Shown here piece after piece: positions 15,351 to 24,057 of a stretch of DNA of 64,000 bases. The stretch comes from JAAXVQ01 sp964604705. Lineage in GTDB: Bacteria; Oederibacteriota; JAAXVQ01. The stretch spans positions 1 through 64,000 of the forward strand of contig CAZSAP010000006.1 of the NCBI GenBank assembly GCA_964604705.1. The letters are read 5' to 3'. The translations under genes and the position numbers were made by a program. Under the pieces are notes generated by a model. That model searched no databases and was not told where the DNA came from. It saw only the letters and a list, made by a program, of their open reading frames with translations. Within the stretch, counting starts at the first letter, position 1. Each line of letters begins with the position of its first letter.

Positions 15351-17903
15351 ATGCTCTGTTTTTCAACACGACCCTCCATCCACCCTTGGCCCAGACGCTT
15401 ATGCCTGCTGCTCCTGCTTTGGGCCGCCCCTGCGCACGCTTACTTTTTGGATGCGGCCAATGGCGCCCGACCGGCGGGTATGGGAGACGCGTTTGTCGGT
15501 TTGGCGGATGATTCCAACGCACTCCTTTTCAACCCAGCAGGATTGGCTACGCTAACAGAAAATGAACTCAGCGGCATGTACGCCGATCTTTTCACCAACC
15601 TCAATCCCATGCTGTACACAGGACGATCCGGAGCCTTGGGCTACAACTGCATGTCCAGTGCCGTACCGCTGGGCCCTGTCTGGGGAACCTTGGGTGCCGG
15701 CTGGCTCCATTTCAACTCTGTTTTGTATCAAGAAAACACCTGGATGTTGGCCTACGCTCACTCCCTGCTCCCACCGGATTTGTTCGAATTCCCCCTCTCG
15801 TTGGATGCCGGCCTCACTTGGAAAGGCTTGCAATGGGAGGTAACCCCCGGGGATTATTCAGGCAAGGAATGGAAAATGGGGTGGACGGCCGATACCGGCA
15901 TCTTGCTCCGCGCGTTTAACCTTTTGCAATTGGGTGTAACCTGTGAAAATACAATTCCGGTCAACATGAATGTAGATGGACCGGGCGAACCTCTACCCCG
16001 CCTCTGGCGCCTGGGTTTGGCGTACCAAATTCACTGGTTGCACCGAACCATGGTGCTATCGGAATTTGATTATCGGAACCAGGTTTGGACCTACAAATTC
16101 GGCTTGGAATCTTGGGCCAACGAAGCCCTCGCCTTGCGGATGGGCGCTACCAATGACACGTTCACGTGTGGGTTCAGCTATGCCGTCCGTCATATCACCA
16201 ACACCCCCTTTTCAACCCAACTGGATTATGCCTTTTCCTTTCCGTTCTGGGTTCAGGACACCCTGGGGTCGCACCGCCTGGGCTTGGTGTTTTTGTGGGA
16301 TCCCACCTACTTAGAAAAAGAACGTAAAAAGCAGGAAGCACAAATACAAGCTCACGCCTTGGAGGAAAAAGTACGCAACGAACGCCTCTTGGTTCTACTG
16401 CAACAAGCCCAAGTGTTGGCCCAAGCCAGCGCCGACACCGTCGAACAAACGATTGTGTTGCAACAAACGCTGGCCACGTTGCCCTCCTCCGGCAGCATAA
16501 AAAACCTCCAGTTGATGACCGAACAAGGCAGCATGCACTTGTACACCATTGCCAACTCCGGGGTTCAAGCCGCGGAAAATGCCCAGCGTGCCGCTCAAGT
16601 GCATCTCGGCACCATTCAGGCGCAACGCGAACTTTCACCTGAATTACGCCTGGCCGCGGAAAACGAAGTGCGACGAATCGGTGACGAAGTCATCCGTGCG
16701 ACCCAAGCCAAAACCCAGCTGAACTCCCCCTCCCGAAATAATGCGTTCCCCACCCCGACCCAACCGCTATCCCTTTTCCCCTATGTTCCTTGGGAAATCG
16801 CCAACCGCGAAATACAGCAACAGGTAACCCTCACGGCTCAAGCCATCACTTCTGTGCAAAACGCCCTGGACTCCCTGCGTTCCGGGTGCAAGATTCTCAA
16901 CGAGTCCGTAACGTACACCTTCCGGAATGTCAACGATCCGGGTTTGGCCGATGAACTCAAACCGTTGATCCAAATTTCCGAACCCTTAAGCGTGCTCACC
17001 CGATCGCTGGATACCTTAGGGTTAACCGGTTTGGCCTCCTTACAATCTCAATACCATGAACTCCAGGCCTTGGCCTCCATGGCTCGCCAGGCGAAATCCT
17101 TTCCCGTCAACACCCGCGACACCATCACCATTGGGTATGAACGCGAGCAACTTTCCGATTTGGACAGCCCTACCAAAATGCTTACCTGGATCGAACATCT
17201 CTCCCAATATCTCTCGGCCCGCATGCGTATTAAAATCAATTATACCGCGTATCCGGATTCGGCCAGCCTTTTGCACGATTTGAGACTGGGTGAACTTGAT
17301 GTCGTGGTCGTCCCCGCACGTACCGCCGAGACCTTGGCCTTGGGTTACATTGCCGCTCCCCTGCAAACCGTAAAAATTTCCGGACAAACCTCCCAACCCA
17401 ACGGTGTCTTTGTACGCGCCAACGACCGTTTTCAAAAATGGTCGGATCTGCAAAAACGGACCTTGGGTTACGTTTCCGACGAAGGATTGCGTAACTTTGA
17501 GGTCGCCCTTTCCTCCGAATGCCCCAATCTTCCCATAGATAAATTTTTCCATTCCAAGAAGCATTTTAACAGCAATTTCGCCGCCATCATGGCTTTGCAA
17601 ATCAACGCGGTGGATGTTGTAATCGGACCGCGTTACCTTCTAACCATTACCGATAAAAACAAAAACGCCTTCACCCAGACCTTGACCGAACTGTCAGGAC
17701 CGAAACTGGGTTCAACACCGCATCCGGTGCTCATGACACGGACGCTGCTGGTGCGGAACAAATGGAAAAAAATCTCCACCTTGGCCGCTGAATTGGAAGC
17801 GTTGAAGGACACTCCGGCGGGGCGGGCTTTTCTCGATCCGATTCGGGTGGAACGTGTGGTTTTCTGGCATCCGGACGAAGCGACCACGACCGAACATGAA
17901 TAA
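15351..17903 (+). CDS. Outer-membrane barrel / coiled coil / periplasmic-binding-like fusion protein
   Basis: 850 residues. A signal peptide (cleavage after AHA, about residue 28) is followed by a FadL/PorV/UPF0164-like barrel: YFLDAANGARPAGMGDAFVGLADDSNALLFNPAGLA, then beta-rich sequence to about residue 320 ending with a HRLGLVFLWDP strand. A Glu/Lys/Gln-rich coiled coil runs from about 320 to 470. A helical linker follows, and from about 590 a solute-binding-like domain: TITIGYE start, LRLGELDVVVVPARTAETL, NGVFVRANDRFQKWSDLQKRTLGY, ALQINAVDVVIGP, as in PhnD/phosphate-type binding proteins. The last domain would sit in the periplasm below the barrel. I know no family with this architecture. 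The start ATG has GAGG 11 bases upstream. Confidence 0.85.
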   Translation: MLCFSTRPSIHPWPRRLCLLLLLWAAPAHAYFLDAANGARPAGMGDAFVGLADDSNALLFNPAGLATLTENELSGMYADLFTNLNPMLYTGRSGALGYNCMSSAVPLGPVWGTLGAGWLHFNSVLYQENTWMLAYAHSLLPPDLFEFPLSLDAGLTWKGLQWEVTPGDYSGKEWKMGWTADTGILLRAFNLLQLGVTCENTIPVNMNVDGPGEPLPRLWRLGLAYQIHWLHRTMVLSEFDYRNQVWTYKFGLESWANEALALRMGATNDTFTCGFSYAVRHITNTPFSTQLDYAFSFPFWVQDTLGSHRLGLVFLWDPTYLEKERKKQEAQIQAHALEEKVRNERLLVLLQQAQVLAQASADTVEQTIVLQQTLATLPSSGSIKNLQLMTEQGSMHLYTIANSGVQAAENAQRAAQVHLGTIQAQRELSPELRLAAENEVRRIGDEVIRATQAKTQLNSPSRNNAFPTPTQPLSLFPYVPWEIANREIQQQVTLTAQAITSVQNALDSLRSGCKILNESVTYTFRNVNDPGLADELKPLIQISEPLSVLTRSLDTLGLTGLASLQSQYHELQALASMARQAKSFPVNTRDTITIGYEREQLSDLDSPTKMLTWIEHLSQYLSARMRIKINYTAYPDSASLLHDLRLGELDVVVVPARTAETLALGYIAAPLQTVKISGQTSQPNGVFVRANDRFQKWSDLQKRTLGYVSDEGLRNFEVALSSECPNLPIDKFFHSKKHFNSNFAAIMALQINAVDVVIGPRYLLTITDKNKNAFTQTLTELSGPKLGSTPHPVLMTRTLLVRNKWKKISTLAAELEALKDTPAGRAFLDPIRVERVVFWHPDEATTTEHE

Positions 17904-17942
17904 TTCCGGGCCCCGTTGCCATAGAAAGGATGCATTCGCGTC

Positions 17943-19337
17943 ATGATCCAAATTCGACAGCTCCCACTATTTCTGGCCTGTCTGCTCGCCGGCTGCGTCA
18001 TGGCCTCGGCACCTTGGGTTCACGCCGAAGAAGGCGCCGTGGGCTGGAACGCCAACTTCTCACCCGGGACCCCACAAGCGCCGGTGCCCGGTTGGGAAGT
18101 AGAATACGATGTTTATAAAAACGTAACCTACACGGCACTTTATTTTAGCCACCAAGACGGATATGCCTATGTTTCCATGCAAGCGCGAGACGGGTACGAA
18201 GGCAAGGGCGTCGTCAAGTCCCCGTTGATTTCCTGCAACGTGGACACCTACAACATCCTTGAATGTTGGATTGCCGACATTACCGGTCAGACCTTAACTG
18301 CGTGGAATGTCAGTCTGGAAATCATCAACCAACTGGAAAACCCCACGGTCCTTGCCTTGCTGCCCAGCACCAACGGCGCCTCGGGATTGTTTTATTTTAG
18401 CTTGCAAGGACTTCCGAGCTTCTCCGGCGAGGTAAATTTCCGTATCCGTTTGGATACCAAACTCTCCAACCCGTCTTCCGCCAAGGGCTGGATCCTGATT
18501 AAATCCTTGCGTTTATTGACCCCACCACCGTATCACAGCGGGGATTACCTTAACGCCGGCAATCAAAAACAATACGAGGATTTTTGGTATGAGGATTTTT
18601 CTACCAATACACCACCGGATCCGGTTGGACGCTGGTGGGATGGCCATGATGAGGAAAAACTCAATTCTGAAATACTTCAACTTTCCAAAGGTGCGCGTTT
18701 CCGTCGTTTAATTCCAGGCAGCATCGGACACCTCCTCTCTCCCGGATTGTATTGGGACATGGCCACCTATCCATTGATCCGCGGTCGAATCACCGGCCTT
18801 TCGCCCAACACCCGCTTCACAGTCTCGGTGCTGGAAATTGGACGCAACGATAACGGCGAGTGGCAAAGCCGTGTCCTCGGTCAATTTGACAAAACCCTGG
18901 AGTGGGTGGTGGATATCCGAAATGTCCCCAACTGGATTTGGTCCAAAAAACGCATGTTGGCTGTGGAATTGTTCATTCAGCCGATTTACCCTGAACAAGA
19001 CCCCGGAGAGATGTATGCAGACTTGGGTTTTGTCGCCATTAGCCGGGAACGCAAGCCTGTACCCCTTTCCGGACAAGTGCAAACCTATGCGACCCCCAAC
19101 CCGTTTTTCCCGTTGCGCGGTCAAACCGTCACACTCCAATTTGAACTGCCCGACCCTACGGTGGATTACACGGTACGCATCTTTAACCTAAAAGGCCGGT
19201 TGGTGCGTATTCTGAAACACTGCAATGTATGGGATGGAAACGACGACCAGGGCAGACTCAGCGAGGGAGGCGCCTATGTGTATCAAGTGGAGAAAAACGG
19301 ACAGCGCTATTCCGGACAAATCATCTTGATCCAATAG
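17943..19337 (+). CDS. Secreted protein with FlgD-like C-terminal domain
   Basis: 464 residues with a signal sequence containing a possible lipobox (LLAGC) near residue 19, or alternatively a signal-peptidase-I site after VHA. The body has two similar beta-sandwich-like halves with Trp/Tyr-rich strands (SPLISCNVDTYN, TYPLIRGRITG), suggestive of carbohydrate-binding-like modules, but I cannot name them. The last about 85 residues are FlgD-Ig-like: TPNPFFPLRGQ, FELPDPTVDYTVRIFNLKGR, WDGNDDQGR, GGAYVYQVEKNG, ending IILIQ. There is no Thr/Pro linker. It is 39 bases after the barrel fusion gene and likely in its operon. Confidence 0.8.
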   Translation: MIQIRQLPLFLACLLAGCVMASAPWVHAEEGAVGWNANFSPGTPQAPVPGWEVEYDVYKNVTYTALYFSHQDGYAYVSMQARDGYEGKGVVKSPLISCNVDTYNILECWIADITGQTLTAWNVSLEIINQLENPTVLALLPSTNGASGLFYFSLQGLPSFSGEVNFRIRLDTKLSNPSSAKGWILIKSLRLLTPPPYHSGDYLNAGNQKQYEDFWYEDFSTNTPPDPVGRWWDGHDEEKLNSEILQLSKGARFRRLIPGSIGHLLSPGLYWDMATYPLIRGRITGLSPNTRFTVSVLEIGRNDNGEWQSRVLGQFDKTLEWVVDIRNVPNWIWSKKRMLAVELFIQPIYPEQDPGEMYADLGFVAISRERKPVPLSGQVQTYATPNPFFPLRGQTVTLQFELPDPTVDYTVRIFNLKGRLVRILKHCNVWDGNDDQGRLSEGGAYVYQVEKNGQRYSGQIILIQ

Positions 19338-19339
19338 CT

Positions 19340-20911
19340 CTATTTCTGATGCACTTTCCCAGAAAAACGTGAATTGCCATTGAGGATTTTCCGCTCCATG
19401 ATCATATCCACAGCCTGCATGCCTCCGTTGATGGTGCCAAAAACACCGTGGGCAAATTTGGGCTGATACAGGCCTTTGATGGGTGTATCTGTCCGCAGCC
19501 GCTTCAACCCGAAATTATTCGGTTCCGAGGCCATATCGTAAATGGCTCCACTGGGTGAACCGGAATACCGTGCGTACGTGGCTGGGGTACTGATATCCCG
19601 CACCACAATGTGATGACGCAAACCCGGAATCATGTATTGATCCACCAGGCCAATAAAAAACTCCCCCATACGTTCTTTCTTGCGTTTGTACAATTCCGGA
19701 TCGGCTTTACGCCACATGTCCCACTCGCCCAAAGGCATGGGAAAAACACTTATGGTCAAAACCGGCTTCCCGCCGGTGACCAGGGTTGGACAGATCACAC
19801 CAATATGAAAACATTTATCCGAATAAATCATTTCCCCGCGTTCGGCGGCGGCAAACACATGCTCAAACGTATCTCCACCGGTGGTCAGCATGGTGTACCC
19901 ACAGTCGCAGCCCAACGCACCGAGATCCAGTTTATCATCCAGTCCGAGATTGATGGTCATGCTTGAGGGCGTCATGGGAACCGAGATCATTTTTTGCGCA
20001 TACCTTTTGTTGGTTGCATGCAACAGTTCCAACCCGATTAGTTCCTCGGCCGCCTGTCGGACATCGACGGTACTGATGACGTAGTCACACTCCAGAGTCT
20101 CCCCATTGGACAAATGCACGCCCCGCACACGCTGATGTTCAACCCAAAGTTTGTCCACTTTGGTCTTTAAGCGTACCTCTCCCCCCAATTCACGAAAACG
20201 CGCTTCCATGTGTTTGGGCAATTCACGAAACGAGCCGGCAGGACGAAAGGCTTTTTCCAAAAGTGAAAACATCACACCTACGGGCAAAAGGGCCGCCACT
20301 TTGCTTTCCGGCCAGCCGCTCATGATGACAAAGAGACGCAAAATCTCACGGATCTCCGGATGCTGCAGATGAAAATGGCCCAGGTACTGTTCGAAGGTTT
20401 CGCCCACATGTCGAACAATTTTCGGACAGGCAAAAAAGGTCTGAATCAGTTCCCAAGGATTGGGTGCGTACTTGAGGGAATACAACTCCTGAAACATGGT
20501 GCGGGAATGTTCGAAAAAGCGGATAAAGTTGGCAGCCTCGCGGGGATACAGCGTACACACGTGTTGCTTGAAGCGTTCTTCCCCGGCCGGCAGCTCAATC
20601 ACCTTGGCGGTTTTATACCGGGGGTCCGCCAGATACACGCGTCCGAAATTTCCTTGAAACTCTTTGAACGCTACATTTAAACCAAAATACTCGAAGACCG
20701 GCGCCAGATTGGAAATCATCTGGCACGTATCGAAGTGATACCCGTGGCGCGTATAGGTGGTCACACTTCCGCCGGTGATGTGCTCTTTTTCGACAATGCA
20801 AACCGGGCGGCGGTGCACATCGTTGTTCAAGGCCCACGTCAGACCGGCCGAAAGACCGGTCATACCGCCTCCCACAATAATCAAACTTCGCTTTGAACTC
20901 ATGCTTGCCAA
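19340..20911 (-). CDS. CrtI-like phytoene desaturase / retinol saturase family oxidoreductase
   Basis: 523-residue FAD/NAD(P)-binding amine-oxidase-fold enzyme. The dinucleotide motif IIVGGGMTGLSAG is at the N-terminus, with VEKEHITGGSVTTYTRHGYHFDTC after it, a central RELGGEVRLKTKVDKLWVE block, and a C-terminal FAD contact GLYQPKFAHGVFGTINGGMQAVDMI. These features match carotenoid desaturases and related enzymes. No other carotenoid gene lies nearby, so the substrate is open. The reading frame can start at TTG 20911, which has GAGGAA five bases before it, or at ATG 20902, which has it 14 bases away. TTG looks better placed. It converges tail to tail with the preceding gene (2 bases apart). 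Confidence 0.85.
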   Translation of the reverse strand: MASMSSKRSLIIVGGGMTGLSAGLTWALNNDVHRRPVCIVEKEHITGGSVTTYTRHGYHFDTCQMISNLAPVFEYFGLNVAFKEFQGNFGRVYLADPRYKTAKVIELPAGEERFKQHVCTLYPREAANFIRFFEHSRTMFQELYSLKYAPNPWELIQTFFACPKIVRHVGETFEQYLGHFHLQHPEIREILRLFVIMSGWPESKVAALLPVGVMFSLLEKAFRPAGSFRELPKHMEARFRELGGEVRLKTKVDKLWVEHQRVRGVHLSNGETLECDYVISTVDVRQAAEELIGLELLHATNKRYAQKMISVPMTPSSMTINLGLDDKLDLGALGCDCGYTMLTTGGDTFEHVFAAAERGEMIYSDKCFHIGVICPTLVTGGKPVLTISVFPMPLGEWDMWRKADPELYKRKKERMGEFFIGLVDQYMIPGLRHHIVVRDISTPATYARYSGSPSGAIYDMASEPNNFGLKRLRTDTPIKGLYQPKFAHGVFGTINGGMQAVDMIMERKILNGNSRFSGKVHQK

Positions 20912-21159
20912 CTGCGTTCCTCGTGTCCAGGAATTCCGTAGTGTGCCTCACGGAGAGGCCTAAACACACTACATGATTGTTTATGGGTCGATCAAGCCTT
21001 CCCTGGCTTTTAAGAACTCACGGTCGGTAGTGTTACTCAGCGGAGGCGTATACCGCTGCCTAATCTCGAAGCGGTCTTAAGGTCTGCAGCCAACCGGCGC
21101 GTGGGACATTATCCGTGATCGTCCCAAACATATTCAAGCGCAAAATCCAACATCTAAGC

Positions 21160-22236
21160 CTAGCGACGTCCCGACGTTTTCAGCGTACGTTTCTGCTCCA
21201 AGCCAAAACGTGCACGTAATTCAGGCCAAAGTTTTAAGAGCGAAATAAGCATGGCGGCCAAAATAGGTCCGATGAACACCCCCAAAATCCCAAACATATT
21301 GATGCCACCAAAGACCGCCACCAAACCCACCAACGGATGCATGGCCGCCTGGCCGCGCAACATAAGCGCCCGCACCACATTGTCGGTCATGCTGAATCCA
21401 GCGCCCAACAAAAGTAGCAAAACCATTTTTACCGAGGCCCCTTGCACATACAAATACGCTCCACCGGCCAACCACACCGGAGCACTCCCTACCACCGGTA
21501 ACCAAGAAAACAAAAACGTGGCCCCACCTGCCAGAAAAGCGCCCGGGACACCTAAAATCGCAAACCCGAGCGCTGCGCCCAAGGCCTGCACCGAACAGGA
21601 CAACAAACTGGCCAAGATGGTGGAAATGGCCGTGCTGCGAAACGTTTCCACCAGTTTTTCTTGCACCAGCGGGTTTAGGGTACTAAGCCCTAACACCCAC
21701 TGAATAAACCGTTTGCCATCCATCAGGAAGAAAAAGCAGGCCACAACCGCCAGCGCCGTCTGCAACATAAACGCAGGAATGCCCTTGGCGAGGGCCAAGA
21801 CTACCTGGGTTAAATATTGCCCCAAACTGTACAAGCCATCCTTGATGTGCCCACTCACCTGAACGGGATCACCGATTATTTGCCGCACAAGCTCCCACTG
21901 GCTTAATGACTCCACAATGGCTTGCGGAGTTAAACCATTCCAATCAGGAACCGCCTGCAGCACCACCATCCCCTGGCGCACGGCCATGATGGCGAACCCG
22001 GTCACCGGAACTATGACCAGAAGTAAAATCGAAAGGGTCACCCCGAGTGCCGCCAAGGTTGGGGGCCACCGCTTCAAACGCAACCAAACATACATGGGAT
22101 GAATCAACATGGCCAGCGTTCCGCCTAAAAACAAAGCCATCAGGTAAGGACCAATCATCCAAAAGATCACCACCAAACTCCCCAGCAACAACCCCAAAAA
22201 CGTTAGTAAATGCGTCCGTTCCGTTGATTCATGCAT
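21160..22236 (-). CDS. AI-2E family transporter (PerM/UPF0118)
   Basis: 358-residue inner-membrane protein with seven to eight hydrophobic segments. Family hallmarks are MLIHPMYVWLR early, a large polar periplasmic region around SQWELVRQIIGDPVQVSGHI, and the C-terminal block LPVVGSAPVWLAGGAYLY, GAGFSMTDNVVRALMLRGQAAMHPLVGLVAVFGG and LGVFIGPILAAMLISLLKL. Members export varied small molecules or ions, and the AI-2 name is not a reliable function. The ATG at 22236 is 11 bases after AAGGAG. A TTG at 22245 is too close to it. The 249 bases to the oxidoreductase start on the left show no gene. Confidence 0.9.
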   Translation of the reverse strand: MHESTERTHLLTFLGLLLGSLVVIFWMIGPYLMALFLGGTLAMLIHPMYVWLRLKRWPPTLAALGVTLSILLLVIVPVTGFAIMAVRQGMVVLQAVPDWNGLTPQAIVESLSQWELVRQIIGDPVQVSGHIKDGLYSLGQYLTQVVLALAKGIPAFMLQTALAVVACFFFLMDGKRFIQWVLGLSTLNPLVQEKLVETFRSTAISTILASLLSCSVQALGAALGFAILGVPGAFLAGGATFLFSWLPVVGSAPVWLAGGAYLYVQGASVKMVLLLLLGAGFSMTDNVVRALMLRGQAAMHPLVGLVAVFGGINMFGILGVFIGPILAAMLISLLKLWPELRARFGLEQKRTLKTSGRR

Positions 22237-22272
22237 CGCGGCCAAGACTCCTTATAGTTGCTTTTTTCCATT

Positions 22273-22301
22273 TTGCGGTTTGTCCAGGAGTGAAGTATAC
22301 T
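22273..22301 (+). promoter_or_regulatory. Sigma70-type promoter for the 22338 gene
   Basis: TTGCGG at 22273-22278, a 17-base spacer, TATACT at 22296-22301. It gives a leader of about 30 bases before the ATG at 22338. Confidence 0.65.
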
Positions 22302-22337
22302 ATAAACACACCGGAACAAGGATGCAAATTGGCTGCT

Positions 22338-23420
22338 ATGCGTACATACACAACTCACCGATGTTTGATGCTTCTCGCCTTACTCGCCCTGAGTCTGCCG
22401 GTGCTGAGCACGGCTGGCACATTGGGCTACACGGGTACCGGCGACAGTTCCGAAACCTTTAGCAACTCAATCCGCGGAAATGTATTCAATACCGCCACCG
22501 GGTTTATTGCCGACACGGTCCATGTCTATTTCCCTTCAAGTCCCGGCAGCATGATGGTTGTTGGCGTTTATGATTTTAATCCGGGAACCGGACAACCCAC
22601 CACCCTTTTAAGCTCCGTCACCATGGTAACCCCGATTGCGGGTTGGAACGCTTTCCCCTTGAGCACACTCACGCCCATTTACGGTGGTCCTGGACATTTG
22701 TACTTCCTCGCACTGCAATTCAGTTCCCCAGCAACTCCCGTCGGAATCCTCTCTACCGGTGGCGCCATGCAATTGCAATTTTCCCCCTGGGGTGGCCCCG
22801 ACTGGCCGGATCCATTCAGCGATGCCGGAACTGCGGTGGCAGGTGCAAACGTGATGTATTGCATGTATCTTTCGGGAATCAACTTCACCCCGACCTCGAC
22901 CTCCACGGCCACGCGAACCGCAACCCTTACCGCCACCCGGACACCGACGTACACGCGTACACCGACAGCCACACCCACACGCACCATCACCCTGACCTCC
23001 ACGATCACGCTCACCGCTTCGATTACCATCACGTCCACAGGCACCCCCCTGCCTACCGCCACACCCACAGCCACGATCACACCTACGATTACCCAAACCG
23101 TGACCATCACCCCGTCACTGACCTTAACTCCGTTTATCATTGGTGCGGATCAGGTTGTCACCTACCCCTCGCCGGGCCGAGGCAACCGAATTTGGTTCTA
23201 CTATCAAACCGGCGGTCCGACCAAGGTCACGATTGAGATCTACAACCTTGTCGGGGAACGTTGTACGGTTCTAACCGACGAAATCACAGAGGCCGGTTTC
23301 TCACGAACCCCTTGGCAGATTCACGACGTGGCCCCAGGGGTCTACCTTTTCCGCTTGCGCCTAGAATCCGCCAGTGAAACCCGCACGTTCCGTCTGCAAA
23401 AAATCGTCATTGTCAAATAG
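22338..23420 (+). CDS. Secreted Thr-linker protein with FlgD-like C-terminal domain
   Basis: 360 residues. A signal peptide ends at STAGT. A beta-rich N-terminal domain (about 25-180: GYTGTGDSSETFSNSIRGNVF, FIADTVHVYF, GHLYFLALQF) resembles surface-exposed choice-of-anchor-type jelly-roll domains. Then comes a Thr/Ser/Pro/Ala linker (about 184-265) made of repeated T-x-T-x-T steps, and a C-terminal module from VVTYPSPGRG through IEIYNLVGER to VAPGVYLFRL, ending IVIVK. The start ATG lies after a promoter. A longer in-frame reading back to 22047 would overlap the permease gene on the other strand and lacks a signal. The ribosome site is weak (AAGGA, 16 bases away). Confidence 0.82.
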   Translation: MRTYTTHRCLMLLALLALSLPVLSTAGTLGYTGTGDSSETFSNSIRGNVFNTATGFIADTVHVYFPSSPGSMMVVGVYDFNPGTGQPTTLLSSVTMVTPIAGWNAFPLSTLTPIYGGPGHLYFLALQFSSPATPVGILSTGGAMQLQFSPWGGPDWPDPFSDAGTAVAGANVMYCMYLSGINFTPTSTSTATRTATLTATRTPTYTRTPTATPTRTITLTSTITLTASITITSTGTPLPTATPTATITPTITQTVTITPSLTLTPFIIGADQVVTYPSPGRGNRIWFYYQTGGPTKVTIEIYNLVGERCTVLTDEITEAGFSRTPWQIHDVAPGVYLFRLRLESASETRTFRLQKIVIVK

Positions 23421-23442
23421 CTCCCCGCTGCCAGGGACGAGC

Positions 23443-23922
23443 TTAGTAGATCCCGGGGATAAATTTCTTCACCCGCTTGCGATACACCGCATAGTCGGGG
23501 TATTTGGCCAACAACCATTGTTCTTCACGCCGGGCTTTGATATCAAAAAAGCCGAACACCCCTACGGCCGCCACCAAGGTTAAACATCCGTGCACCCAAC
23601 CTGCCCACCCTAGGGAAAGCAACACCACCCCACTGTAGATGGGATGCCTTACCCAACGATAGGGTCCTGTATCCTTAAACGTACCTTGCTCCCGCGGATA
23701 CGGCAAGGGGGTAAGACTGCTCCCAAGCTGCCACATCCCCCATAACAAACTCACGCCCCCGAGCCCCATGGCCAGGAGACCCAGACCCGTGCCCAGCCGA
23801 GCCACCCCAGCCGGCCATATGGGACATCCGGCGGCATGGGTGGGTACGAACACCACACCTACCAAAATCAACAGTTGTATGACCACGTACCACTCACCCT
23901 TGTGTCCCCGCCACCATGTCAT
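23443..23922 (-). CDS. Isoprenylcysteine carboxyl methyltransferase-like membrane protein
   Basis: 159-residue membrane protein with three to four hydrophobic segments and the ICMT/phospholipid-methyltransferase core: GPYRWVRHPIYSG, then RREEQWLLAKYPDYAVYRKRVKKFIPGIY at the C-terminus (the E-x2-L-x4-Y-x2-Y-x4-R family tail). Bacterial members methylate unknown small or lipid targets using SAM. The ATG at 23922 has AGGAGGT at good spacing, and a longer start at 23991 lacks this. It is convergent with the Thr-linker gene. Confidence 0.88.
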   Translation of the reverse strand: MTWWRGHKGEWYVVIQLLILVGVVFVPTHAAGCPIWPAGVARLGTGLGLLAMGLGGVSLLWGMWQLGSSLTPLPYPREQGTFKDTGPYRWVRHPIYSGVVLLSLGWAGWVHGCLTLVAAVGVFGFFDIKARREEQWLLAKYPDYAVYRKRVKKFIPGIY

Positions 23923-24021
23923 GCTTAACACCTCCTGGGCTTTACACTCGCATCGACAAATTATGCGGTTTACTCCGCTCAGCCGCAACAAAAAACACCT
24001 CGAAGAACACCCTCCACCGAC

Positions 24022-24050
24022 TTTACTTTCTCTTTATTTTAAAGTACATT
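24022..24050 (+). promoter_or_regulatory. Possible promoter for the 24058 gene
   Basis: TTTACT at 24022-24027, a 17-base AT-rich spacer, TACATT at 24045-24050. The start codon lies only 7 bases after the -10, which would make the message leaderless or nearly so. No Shine-Dalgarno is visible. This is a weak prediction. Confidence 0.35.
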
Positions 24051-24057
24051 AGTCACC

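Noticed and set aside
20912..21159. Gap between the CrtI-like and permease genes
   Set aside because: No gene, hairpin with T-run, or tRNA fold could be supported.
22047..22337. N-terminal extension of the 22338 protein
   Set aside because: It would overlap the permease gene on the other strand and a promoter, and would bury the signal peptide.
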